Positions 48,163 through 58,302 of a stretch of DNA of 64,000 nucleotides are shown here, one piece after another. The translations under genes were made by a program, and so were the position numbers. Location of the stretch: the NCBI RefSeq assembly GCF_019320115.1, contig NC_089581.1, positions 67,484,166 through 67,548,165 on the forward strand, in the 5' to 3' direction. Every line of letters begins with the position of its first letter. The stretch's first letter is position 1. Source of the stretch: Miscanthus floridulus. Lineage: Eukaryota > Streptophyta > Magnoliopsida > Poales > Poaceae. The notes beneath the pieces are model-generated. The model did not search any database, was not told the DNA's origin, and saw nothing but the letters and a program-made list of their open reading frames with translations.

Positions 48163-48875
48163 TTCCCCAGTCCTAATATAAATGCACGTATCATATATAT
48201 TGTCGAAAAATCAACTAAATATTAGTTTAACTAGATTTATGGGAAACAATATCGATGTCCATATCTTTATAAATAGATTTAGTATCAAAATATATAGCAT
48301 GACTAATTTAATGATGCTTTTATTTAGTATTACATAAACATTAGTACGCTTTATATATATTTGATCAAAACTTTAGATTGATTCGCTTGTCGAAATATGA
48401 GATTTGTATGTACCCCTTCCGTCCAAAAATAAGTGCATATCTCGCTTCCTAAGGAATCAAATGTTTTAAAGTTTGATAGGTATATACTCCCTCCGTCCCT
48501 GAATAAATAGATTTCTCATATAAGAATTTGTCCATGAATAAGTCGATTTCTAGAGGGGTGACGGCCCACCGGCCCATTTTATGGTCCTTGTAGTTCCCAT
48601 ATTTACCGCATCCCCCTCCCGGCTGTCTCTTTCACATCCCCTCCCATCTCACATTGACGGCACCTCCCTCCAGTCTCCCTTTTTCCCACCATCGCCGTCC
48701 CTAATTCCCCAATCCACAAGTATAAAAAAAGTACCCATATTTATGATGTGTAATAAATATCATTAAATTTATACAAATACTCCCTCCAGTATTGGTATTC
48801 TGCATACTTGGTCAAACTTCACAAAAAAATACTCCTCAAGCAACGAAATTTATACTTATTTTGGGACGAATAGAG
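48163..48875. mobile_element. Cluster of Stowaway-type MITE ends
   Basis: Terminal motifs of the CTCCCTCCGTCC type occur at about 48411 (CCTTCCGTCCAAAAATAA), 48488 (CTCCCTCCGTCCCTGAATAA) and 48781 (CTCCCTCCAGTATTGG), all in the same direction. The last has an inverse partner TTATTTTGGGACGAATAGAG near 48857-48876, giving a unit of about 95 bp; the others look truncated or nested. Stowaway elements insert at TA, and TA precedes at least two of these ends. 48876-49342 contains nothing I can support. Confidence 0.5.
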
Positions 48876-49342
48876 CATTTTAGTAGTAGCAGCGGGATGC
48901 TGCCACAGATACTCCTATATGTTTATAAAACAATTCGCTTAATCGCTTATGTCAAAAGTCAAACTTTCTAGTATTTTATCAATAAGTTAGCTAACAACTT
49001 TTAACTATTAAAATTTAAACTTAATATCAATTATAAGTTTATAATCATAAATAATATAACATATAAAATAAATAAATGGTCAAAGTGCAAGACCGTTTAT
49101 ATTATTATAAACTGACCCGGAGAGAGTGGTAGCAGCAGGAGGCTGCCACAACCATCATCCACATGACCTCCCATCTTTCTCTTGTCAAATTGCATAGAGA
49201 CAATTCTCTGTGAGCCACTGTAAAAGATGTAACTTCCTTCGGCTATTGAAAAAGTTCATCTTCCCTCTTGACCATCGCTTTGATTTTTTCAACCCCTCCA
49301 GGCCACTACCGTCAACTTTTCTGGTAAGCAGCTAACTGGAGA

Positions 49343-49565
49343 TTGAAATGTCCCTTTTGCACCTCTTACAGGTGGACCCCACGCGTCAACTTTTCTTCTT
49401 CATCCTATCTTCTTCGAGCAGACGAAGGAGGCGACGGACGAGTGCGGCCGCGTCCGGAGCCGCTCCATGTGCCGGACAGCGCGCTCGCAGTCCCCATTCC
49501 GCACGCACTGGCGGTCCACGTCCCACGCACCTGCAACAGCCGGTGCCGAAGCCGGAGTCCGCCGA
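49343..49565. other. GC-rich left flank of the Sirevirus insertion
   Basis: This stretch joins 62278 once the copia element and one GCCGA are removed. The joined sequence has an imperfect short tandem segment (CCGGAGTCCGCCGA then CTAAAGTCCGCCGACGAG). Several frames are open on both strands because of base composition; I cannot tell which, if any, codes. It may be the far end of the decayed gene at 62355-63181. Confidence 0.3.
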
Positions 49566-51140
49566 TGAAAGGATCAAGATGCCCAAGAGGGGGGGTGAAT
49601 TGGGCTAATTCTAAATTTTCTTGCAATAATCAAGTCCTACGGATAGCCCAATTAACCCCTTGTGTTTAGAAAAGTGTTTCCATCAAATTAACGCACAATA
49701 GACTTGCAACATATGTTCCAAACTTACTTTAGCATAGCAATTCTATGAATGTAAAGACAAGTATTGAATTGCTCAAAGTAAATACTCAAAGTAAATGCTC
49801 AAAGTAAATGGAGAGAGGAACGCAGCGATGTTTTGCCGAGGTATCGGAGAGTCGCCACTCTCCACTAGTCCTCGTTGGAGCACCCGCGCAAGGGTGTAGC
49901 TCCCCCTTGATCCGCGCAAGGATCAAGTGCTCTCTACGGGTTGATTCTTCGACACTCTGTCGCGGCGAATCACCCAAAGCCGCTCACAACTTGAGTTGGG
50001 TCACCCACAAGCTCCGTCGGGTGATCACCAAGCTCCCAATCACCACCAAGCCGTCTAGGTGATGGCGATCACCAAGAGTAACAAGCACGAACTCTCACTT
50101 GACCACGCGAAGCCTAATGAGAAGATGGATGCACACTTGTCTACTCTTGATTCACTAATGAGGTTTCACTCTTGGATTCTCAAATCACAAACACCTCACT
50201 AGGACCTTGCTCTTCTTGGCACTCACAAACGTGTTTCTCAGCTGTTGGAATGAGCAAAAGTGACTCCACACATGAGTGGAGCTTCTATTTATAAGGCAGC
50301 CTGAAAAACGAACCGTTATGAGCTTCTGCGGGATGACCGGACGCTCCGATCGTATTGACCGGACGCTCCGGTCAGTTCAACCCGCGCAACAGTTTTCAAG
50401 TGATGACCGGACGCCGTCAGGGTCCGGTCAGTACTGACCGGACGCGTCCGGTCGCTCTTGGATGCTTACTGTAAACGACCGGACGCTGGATACTCAGGGT
50501 CTGGTCACCACTGACCGGACGCATCCGGTCACACTTTCTCAAGTCTGGACCCTTACTGGAGTCGATCGGACGCTAGCCCTCAGCGTCTGGTCACATTGAC
50601 CTTCCAGCGTCCGGTCACACCAGACTTGTTCTCCTCGGTCAAATGCACTGACCGAACCCTGCGGCCAGCGTCCGGTCGCACCGGAGCCAGCGTCCGGTCA
50701 GTATTTGACCCTCCATTCACTTCCAACTCTCGATCATATGTGAATGAAGTTTGCTCCAAGGGATCTTAGGCATTCATAGGAGCTACCTAGAGCTAGTTTT
50801 AACAAGTGTGCACCACACCTAACTCACTAGACTCAACTAGGTCAAGCTACCCGTCCATACCCCCCTTAATAGTATGGTCAAAGGAAAAACAAAGTCCTAA
50901 ACTACTCTAAGTGTCTTTCCAACTCCACTCGACACTTAGAACTAGTCATTCTTAACCTTGTCGTCCAATCCTTTGAAAACTGAAACGATTTCCATCGTAG
51001 GGGTATGACAACCTCGATTGCCCAATCGATCTCTATTACCATGACCTAACTTTATTTGTCTCTGCAAAACACACATTAGTCATAGTAATCTTGTATTGTC
51101 ATTAATCACCAAAATCCAACTAGGGGCCTAGATACTTTCA
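49566..51140 (-). repeat. Sirevirus 3' LTR
   Basis: 1575 bp, TGAAAGTATC (51140) to GATCCTTTCA (49566) on the minus strand. It differs from the 5' LTR by point changes, one extra 14-bp CTCAAAGTAAATRC unit near 49785, and one extra unit of the CCGGACG repeat near 50345. Confidence 0.92.
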
Positions 51141-51155
51141 ATCTCCCCCTTTTTG
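51141..51155 (-). other. Polypurine tract of the Sirevirus
   Basis: The minus strand reads AAAAAGGGGGAGAT immediately before the 3' LTR. Confidence 0.88.
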
Positions 51156-51560
51156 GTGATTGATGACAATACTACCTCGAGTATGTTAATGAGTGAGGTT
51201 TTTGACGGGCTTAGTTCATATAATCTTTTGTCGGTAAGAACAAAAGTGTTAGTCAAGCTTATATGACCCAAGCCAACACATTGTACTCAAAGAATATGAA
51301 TTGAGCATGAGTACAAGTAACAAAGCTCATTTGCTTCAAAGACTAAACGCGGAAGCAAGGGCAAATGAGCATAACACAAGTGATATGACATTTAAATGAT
51401 GCAAAGTAGAAATCACACATGTCATTATCACAATCATGTAGATAGCACTATCACATATATATAATAGTATGCATGAAAGTAAACACACGAATGCATAAGT
51501 AATAGTGTATCACACAAATTAAACTCCAAATGTATATAATAAGCTAATACTATATAACTA

Positions 51561-51620
51561 GCTCCCCCTAAATGTAGCTCCCCCTGAGACTACATACTCG
51601 AACTCCCTCTCCCCCTTTGG
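51561..51620 (-). other. Additional PPT-like tracts
   Basis: On the minus strand, AGGGGGAG cores occur at 51561-51569, 51576-51585 and 51609-51618, 420-480 bp upstream of the true PPT. Multiple PPTs in this place are a known Sirevirus trait. Confidence 0.75.
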
Positions 51621-51732
51621 CGTCAAACACCAAAACCTAAGGATCGGTCGGCGGAGCTGTAGCGGACGAGCCGGGCGCTGAGGAACATGGGGCAAGCTGG
51701 AACTGGGCACCATCATCATCTGACCCTGAGCT

Positions 51733-54083
51733 CTAAACTGACTGACCCTCTGTGGCAGGAAGTGTCGCTGAAGCGGTCTGGGTCTGAGCTGGGGTGGGTG
51801 CTGCCTGTGAAGCTGCTAGTATGTCTGTCGTAGGATCTGACGAGGCGACAGACGAGGGGAGCCTCTGAGTAGTCACTGCGACTGGGGCTGCTGTAGACGG
51901 ACCGGCGGTATGCATATGAGGCGGAGTAGGCATGCCGGTCAACTCGCTGAAGGATGCTCCAAGACTCCTAGAGACTGACGTGTCAGGCACGAATAGCGAG
52001 GAAGACTGCTCTGGTGTGAAGTCGGTCTGAAGTGGAGTGAACTGCGGGGCTACCACGGGTGAGGCCAACCACTAGGACACCTGTACAAGAGGTGAAGCAA
52101 ACTGAGCTGGAGGCTGTCCCTGACCCTAAAGCCCGCTGGGCTGTATAGCTGGAGTCGTCGTGGTGGAAGCAGGCTGAGCAAGCTGGGGCAAAGTTTGTGG
52201 CTGTGGAGCCCCAAGAGCTGTCACTACGTGCTGCATGAAACCCATAAGCTGCTGCTGCAAGAGTATCTGCTGCTGATGCATCTGCTGCTGCTGCTGCATG
52301 GCCTACTGCTGCCTCTAGAACTCGTCCTATCGAGTTTGAAACTGGGCAAAAGTAGCAGTTGTCTCCTGTGCCTGTCTATCCTGTGTCTGCTGCATCCGCT
52401 CAAGAATAGCAATGAGAGCAAGGTCTATCTGCGGAGCAGGTGGAGCAGAACTGGAGCTACCGGCCTCTGCATCATGTCTGTGTGGAGGCATCTGAGGAAT
52501 AGGCAGATAGTCATCGTCAGAGCTATCACTGTACTCGCTCACCTCCTGCTGTGCCTCTAGCTCCTCCTCCTCAGTGGCTGCAATCCCTCTGATGATCTCA
52601 TCCTGCTGAGCTATGGACTCTGGCACGTCGGGACGACAGCTAGGCTGTCTGGGTGCCTGAGGAGTGGTGTGTCTAATCCTCTGTGATAGGTTGTAAGCTG
52701 GGAACTCTGTGGTGGCACCTGTATACTCATCCATCATACCAGGGGGCTTATCAAGCACTACTCTGCGGATGAGAAACGTGATCCAGTAAGCATAGGGAAG
52801 CTACCTGCGACCCTTGAATCCCTCAGCTATAGTATCCTCCATCTCTGAAAGAAGGAGGTCCCAGATATCAAATATTGTCTGCTACATCAGGGCATTAAGA
52901 AGCCAGAGCTATAAGCGAGTCAGGCCCTCTCTATATCCCAACCTGGGAAGTAGTGTCCTCCTGATAATGGCCTCTAGCACTCTCGCTGTAGGAGTCAAGT
53001 CACTGGGGTTCCTGCTCGACCCCTCTCCAAAAGGCTCCTTGAAGCAATGTCGCACTAAATCTGTAGGAGGCACCAACCCTCCATGAGGACGCCTGGGAGG
53101 CTCCTGCTATCCATAACAGACCTCATGCATCTTGACAGGCTGCTCCTGTAGCCTCAGTATCTCTCTGACCCTGCCACTCGTCACTCTGTAGTCTTTGCCT
53201 CTGAAAGCAAAGTGAATGAATCTGTGATGTGGATCAATGAAGAGTGAAGCATAAAACTGACGAACCCAAGATGGTACATATATCCCCGTCCGTCCAATCA
53301 AATCTGTCAGTCCTGGCAAATATGATAAGTAAGGTCGAATGTGCTCTCTGGCTGCTGCCACAATAGACTCTATCTGACAGACTCTCTGAGATCGAAACAC
53401 TGCCCCACTATTGAGATAAGCATTGTAGAAATCCTCCTGCAGTGGCGTGTAGAAATCCCCAGCTGCTCTCTCATCCCTCCTCGGAGGAAACCAAACCTCA
53501 AACTCAACAAAACGCAGCTGCTGAACCTGCCTGGCTGTAGCGGCCCTCAAGTCGAGGTGTACCATTGGAGGTGGACCCTATGGTCTAGGTGGAGGACGTG
53601 ATCCCTCCGCTGTGTCGGTGGCCTCGGCGAGACTGGTACACGAGTCCGTCCAGAGCGGCGAAGCTGGGGTGCCAGCTCTGTCTCCTCGCCCTACTGAGTC
53701 TGCTGGGCCTGCTCGCCCTCCTGAGTTTGCTGAACTAGCTCCTGCTCTGCTGACGGGCCTTCCTCAATGGCAACCCGTCGTCCTGCAAACGTGGCAGTCC
53801 TAGCTGGACTACCATGATGACGCTCAACCTCCTCAATCGTAGCTCTGACTGCTGGTGAAACTGGTTGATCTGCAATGACAACTCCGCTGTGGGCACCACC
53901 TCTCTCGGCACGCTCTGCGGCCTCTGCAACAGCTGCTGCTCTCGCTGTCTCTGCGTCGGGGTACTTCCGCTTCTTGGATGTCACCTGCTTGGTTGACTTG
54001 CCCTTCGATCTGGCTGGCTGGTGAGGCCAGGGCCTCCGATCATCATCACCTGGGCCACCACCAACGTTCTTGGTGCGAGCCAT
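51733..54083 (-). pseudogene. Env-like third ORF of the Sirevirus
   Basis: Located after RNase H and before the PPTs, the place of the env-like gene in Sireviruses. It starts MARTKNVGGGPGDDD at 54083, has a basic nuclear-signal-like stretch (GKSTKQVTSKKRKYP), then a central domain (53107-53565) with FYTPLQEDFYNAYLNSG and FIHFAFRGKDYRVTSGRVRE, an acidic segment (52450-52560), a Gln-rich stretch (about 52220-52340), and a Pro/Thr/Ser-rich end. It is broken by one frame change between 53691 and 53565 and by several in-frame stops. The central part faintly resembles ATHILA-type ORF1 proteins. I see no clear transmembrane or signal segment, so 'env' is a positional name. Confidence 0.65.
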
Positions 54084-54849
54084 CTGAACTGATAAGATGA
54101 TGAACTGCCGCTGATGAAGATCAACTGTCAAACTGCCGCTTTCGAGGCTTGGCCTCGATCCTTACTCGCGAGCTTGGCTCCAAGTTGACTGCCAACTGCC
54201 AGAAGAACCACAACGGAACCGACTCGCTGCATGATAGAATAGATGGATATACAAATAAATACCATATGGCTAATAGATGTGAAACCCTAATAGAGAAAGC
54301 AATGTGGATACGAAATAGAATCGAATGGCTTTCTACCTGACGAACAGCGATCCGAGAAAAGATGAGATGTCACGCGGGGAAACTCAGAACAGGCTAGGGT
54401 TAGGTCAAACGCCCTAAATGCAATGGGGAATCAGTGCATTGAAAATATGATCTAGGTCACAATTGTATAGATCAAGATTGAAAAATAAATCTTGCCTTAC
54501 CAATCAAGGAGGTGGTAGGGCTAGGGCACACGGTGTGAGATGACCAGCAGGCTCGGCAACGGCGCCAAAGATCTCAGCGGGCTCGGCTTGGGCGGCGTGG
54601 TGGCGAGGGGGTCGAGCGAGCGCAGTGGTGTGAGAGCTACGGCGGCGCGGGCTATTCTAGCGTGGTGGCGCGCTAGAAGGCTCGGACAGAGCTAGCTGGA
54701 CGGCGGCGCGACGAGCTTGGGCGTGAGGTGGCCGGCGCGGTGAGGCAGTAGCACGGCGGCGAGCGGCTGGCGAGCAGTGGAGGCGCAGGAGGCGGCGGCG
54801 CTGGCTAGGGCAAAGGCGAGGTGAAGGGCAAAACAGGGTACGGCTGCGG

Positions 54850-55199
54850 TTAAATAGTTCCCCACACGCGACGGATTAGGAAACGGAGAAGAGTCCTGAA
54901 GCCACGCGAGATCCACTGACCGGACGCTCTGGTGGTAGCGACCGGACGCTACCACCCAGCGTCCGGTCGATTCCAGAGAGGTCCAAATCCTCTGGAATCG
55001 GGACCGGACGCGTCCGGTGGTCCATGACCGGACGCAAGCAGGGTCCGGTCAGAACAACTTGTCCTTCCTTCGATCGACCGGATGCTGAACCATTCCTGAC
55101 CGGACGCACAGATGCAGCGTCCGGTCACTCCTTCATCAGCAGTTCACCTCCTGTGAACTGACTGGACGCTGGACAGCAGCGTCCGGTGCAGCGTCCAGT
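54850..55199 (-). promoter_or_regulatory. Internal promoter-like module upstream of the env-like ORF
   Basis: A cluster of GACCGGACGC and GCGTCCGGTC motifs (54917-55199) is followed on the minus strand, 61 bp further, by TATTTAA (54850-54856). The LTR has the same pair: a motif cluster (61488-61830) and a TATA box 40 bp further (61439-61448). Between this module and the env-like start at 54083 are GT-AG signals for a possible leader intron (donor GGTAAGGCAAG near 54500, acceptor near 54340). It suggests separate transcription of the third ORF; inference only. Confidence 0.4.
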
Positions 55200-55587
55200 G
55201 CACTTTTTCCAACAACCCTTCAAGCTTCCTTCGCGCTGCCTGTTCCCAATCAAGTCCCAACTTGAATAAGATCCAAATAAACACCAATTAGGACTGATGT
55301 GAGTGACCTCTCTCAAACCCTCATATTTTTCAAAATATTTTGCCTTAGGCTATAATTCTTTTTAAGAAAATAAGCAACAAGAGGGCAAATGGAACAAAAC
55401 GACAAAACAACATTCATGCATATGCAATACTTGTAAGTAAATCTAGTTGCTTGTCAAGTTTGATCCAAGGTTAAGCTTCTTCACACTCTTTTCGGCAGTT
55501 ATCTTAACCATGTTAGACAAGCCCTATATGCATTGCCACAAATTAAACATGTTATATATTACAATGAATGCAAGGGACAACACAAGC

Positions 55588-57741
55588 TCAATTTTTAGTG
55601 AAGTTACTAAAATCAAGTACATTGAGCTCATTCTGCAATCTACAAAATGTAGCCTCATCTAGCGGTTTCATGAAGATATCCGCTAATTGATCTTTGGATC
55701 TTACACCTTCTAGTGATATATCATTTTTAGCCACATGATCTCTTAGAAAGTGATGGCGGATATCTATATGCTTGGTGCGAGAGTGTTGAATCGGATTATT
55801 TGCAAGTTTTACCGCACTTTCATTGTCGCACAAAAGAGGTACTTTCTCTAGAACTACTCCATAGTCTAGCAAAGTTTGTTTCATGTATAATATTTGTGCA
55901 CAACAAGCACCCGCGGCAATGTATTCCGCTTCGGCGGTGGACAAAGCCACACTATTTTGTTTCTTGGAGGACCAAGACACAAGTGATCTACCAAGCAAAT
56001 GGCACCCTCCGGATGTGCTCTTTCTATCAACTTTGCATCCGGCGTAATCCGAATCAGAATAGCCAATTAATTCAAATAAAGCTCCTTTGGGATACCAAAG
56101 GCCAATGCTTGGTGTGTGCTTAAGATACCTAAGGATTCTTTTTATGGCAATTAAATGAGTTTCCTTAGGACTAGCTTGAAATCTAGCACACATACACACA
56201 CTAAACATGATGTCGGGCCTAGATGCGGTTAAATATAACAAGCTACCAATCATAAAACAGTAGAGAGTTTGATCAATCGGGTTACCTCCCTCATCTAGGT
56301 CGAGATGTCCATTTGTAGGCATTGGTGTCTTGATTGGCTTATATTCATCCATCTTGAATCTCTTGAGAAGATCCTTTGTATATTTCTCTTGAGAGATGAA
56401 GATGCCTTCTTTCATTTGCTTGACTTGAAAACCAAGAAAGAATGTAAGCTCACCAATCATTGACATCTCGAACTCCTTAGACATCAATTCACCAAATTCT
56501 TTGTATGAGTCTTCATTTGATGATCCAAAGATGATATCATCAACATATACTTGACAAATGAAGATATGTCCATCAAGCTTCTTGGTGAATAGTGTGGTGT
56601 CGACCTTCCCAATGGTGAAGCCCTTCTCGATGAGGAAGTCCCGAAGGCGCTCATACCAAGCTCTTGGGGCTTGCTTAAGCCCATATAGTGCCTTGGACAA
56701 CCTATAAACATGATTAGGATATCTAGGGCCTTCAAATCTGGGAGGTTGATCAACATAGACTAGTTCATTAATAAAGCCATTTAAAAATGCACTTTTCACA
56801 TCTATTTGATATAGTTTCATTTCATGATGTGATGCATATGCAAGAAGGATACGGATGGCTTCTAATCTTGCAACCGGTGCAAAGGTCTCTCCAAAATCCA
56901 AACTTTCAACTTGAGAGAACCCCTTTGCAACTAGTCTTGCCTTGTTCCTCACAACAACACCTTGATCATCTTGCTTGTTGCAGAACACCCACTTCGTTCC
57001 AATGACTCTTGCACCTTTTGGTCGCTCTTCAAGAGTCCAAACTTCATTGCGAGTGAAGTTGTTCAACTCTTTATGCATGGCATTGATCCAATCCGGATCT
57101 TTACGAGCTTCTTCTACCTTGGTAGGCTCATAACAAGAGACAAAAGAGTGATAAGCAATAAATGACGTAAGTTTTTGAGATCGAGTCATTACACCCTTTG
57201 ATGGACTCCCTATGATGAGATCTTGTGGATGATCTTGTAGGAGAGGTGTATTTCTTCTATTGACCACTTGAGGAGAAGGTTGTGGAGCATCAACATCTTG
57301 TGCTTGTACCACTATTTGCTCATGGGAGATATGAGTATCTTCATTTTCTACTCTCCCATCTTTTTCACCATCTTGTGGTACATTTGATGAAGAGGGTTGG
57401 TTAATGACTTGTACATCATCTTCATCATCTTTTGGCTTGATATCTCCCACCGAAATATTCTTCATAGCCTCCCTCAATGGTTCATCACCTACATCATCAA
57501 GATTCTCATGTGCTCCTTGGGAGCCGTTAGATTCATCAAATTCCACATCATATATTTCTTCAACCAAGCTGGTGGCATGATTAAATACTCTATATGCTTT
57601 GGACTTCAATGAGTAACCAACAAGAAAACCTATATCACAACGTCTTTGAAACTTCCCTAGGTGGTGCCACTTCTTATAGATGTAGCACTTGCAACCAAAC
57701 ACCCTAAAGAATGAGACGTCCGGCTTCTTCCTATTGAGCAA
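55588..57741 (-). CDS. Sirevirus pol: integrase C-terminus, RT, RNase H
   Basis: A continuous 717-residue frame, open to its stop. It starts within the integrase C-terminal region (YELLNRKKPDVSFFRVFGCK), then a variable acidic linker (residues about 70-190), the RT domain (WTLEERPKGARVIGTKWVF; KLYQIDVKSAFLNG; active site YVDD at residues 399-402, 56536-56547), and RNase H (YSDSDYAGCKVDRKSTSGG, STAEAEYIAA, CDNESAVKLANNP, SRTKHIDIRHHFLRDHV). RT and RNase H catalytic residues all look present, so these domains could still be functional if translated. The Met at 57741 is only the first in the open stretch; the natural polyprotein would enter from upstream, where the integrase core is missing. Confidence 0.88.
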   Translation of the reverse strand: MLNRKKPDVSFFRVFGCKCYIYKKWHHLGKFQRRCDIGFLVGYSLKSKAYRVFNHATSLVEEIYDVEFDESNGSQGAHENLDDVGDEPLREAMKNISVGDIKPKDDEDDVQVINQPSSSNVPQDGEKDGRVENEDTHISHEQIVVQAQDVDAPQPSPQVVNRRNTPLLQDHPQDLIIGSPSKGVMTRSQKLTSFIAYHSFVSCYEPTKVEEARKDPDWINAMHKELNNFTRNEVWTLEERPKGARVIGTKWVFCNKQDDQGVVVRNKARLVAKGFSQVESLDFGETFAPVARLEAIRILLAYASHHEMKLYQIDVKSAFLNGFINELVYVDQPPRFEGPRYPNHVYRLSKALYGLKQAPRAWYERLRDFLIEKGFTIGKVDTTLFTKKLDGHIFICQVYVDDIIFGSSNEDSYKEFGELMSKEFEMSMIGELTFFLGFQVKQMKEGIFISQEKYTKDLLKRFKMDEYKPIKTPMPTNGHLDLDEGGNPIDQTLYCFMIGSLLYLTASRPDIMFSVCMCARFQASPKETHLIAIKRILRYLKHTPSIGLWYPKGALFELIGYSDSDYAGCKVDRKSTSGGCHLLGRSLVSWSSKKQNSVALSTAEAEYIAAGACCAQILYMKQTLLDYGVVLEKVPLLCDNESAVKLANNPIQHSRTKHIDIRHHFLRDHVAKNDISLEGVRSKDQLADIFMKPLDEATFCRLQNELNVLDFSNFTKN

Positions 57742-57785
57742 CTCATACGGTGTCTTGACAAGGAACTTTTGAAGAAATAGGCGGT

Positions 57786-57904
57786 TGAATAGGCAAGTCT
57801 TTAAGTTTGCATCTTGAGTGAGCTCATCCCAACATGAGCAAGTCTTCTATACCATAGCCACCCAAGTGTTGTTTTGGTGAATAGGCAAGTCTTTAAGTTT
57901 GCAT
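57786..57904 (-). repeat. Exact 27-bp direct repeat at the integrase deletion
   Basis: The same 27 bp occupy 57786-57812 and 57878-57904, offset 92 bp. The outer copy (57786) sits exactly where the integrase frame jumps from the zinc-binding region to the C-terminal region. Confidence 0.9.
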
Positions 57905-58280
57905 ATTCGGAGGTGAAGTCAACTAAATATAAGTTGTTGTATCTAAATCCATTGAATATCACTTGATTGTCATCTACCTTGGATACAACAACCTCCTTTT
58001 CGGTGAATAAGCATTGAAAGCCAAGATCACACAATTATCCAACGGATAGCAAGTTGAAGCTCAATGATGCAACATAGAGTACATTGGAGATGGAATGATC
58101 ATTTGATATTGCCACTTTACCCAATCCTTTAACCTTGCCCTTTGAATTATCTCCAAATGTTATTTTCTCTTGTCCATCTACCTCTTCATCTAGTGAGGTG
58201 AACATACGAGGATCACCGGTCATATGTTGAGTGCAACCACTATCAATAACCCAATGACTTCCACCGGTCTTGTAGTTCAC
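57801..58280 (-). pseudogene. Sirevirus protease end and pre-integrase domain
   Basis: The piece 58035-58280 has WVIDSGCTQHMTGD, the copia aspartic protease active site (DSG). After a stop at 58035-58037 the frame continues (57801-58034) with the gag-pre-integrase domain, LWYRRLAHVGMSSLK, where the first zinc-binding His of the usual HRRLxH is Tyr. The following integrase catalytic core (D, D, E) is absent. Frame differs from gag and from the RT frame. Confidence 0.82.
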
Positions 58281-58302
58281 CTACACACAAGAGATTCAAG
58301 CT

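Noticed and set aside
54692..54955. Ala/Leu-rich frame between pol and the env-like ORF
   Set aside because: GC-rich leader-like DNA with overlapping open frames; no motif, more likely untranslated sequence.
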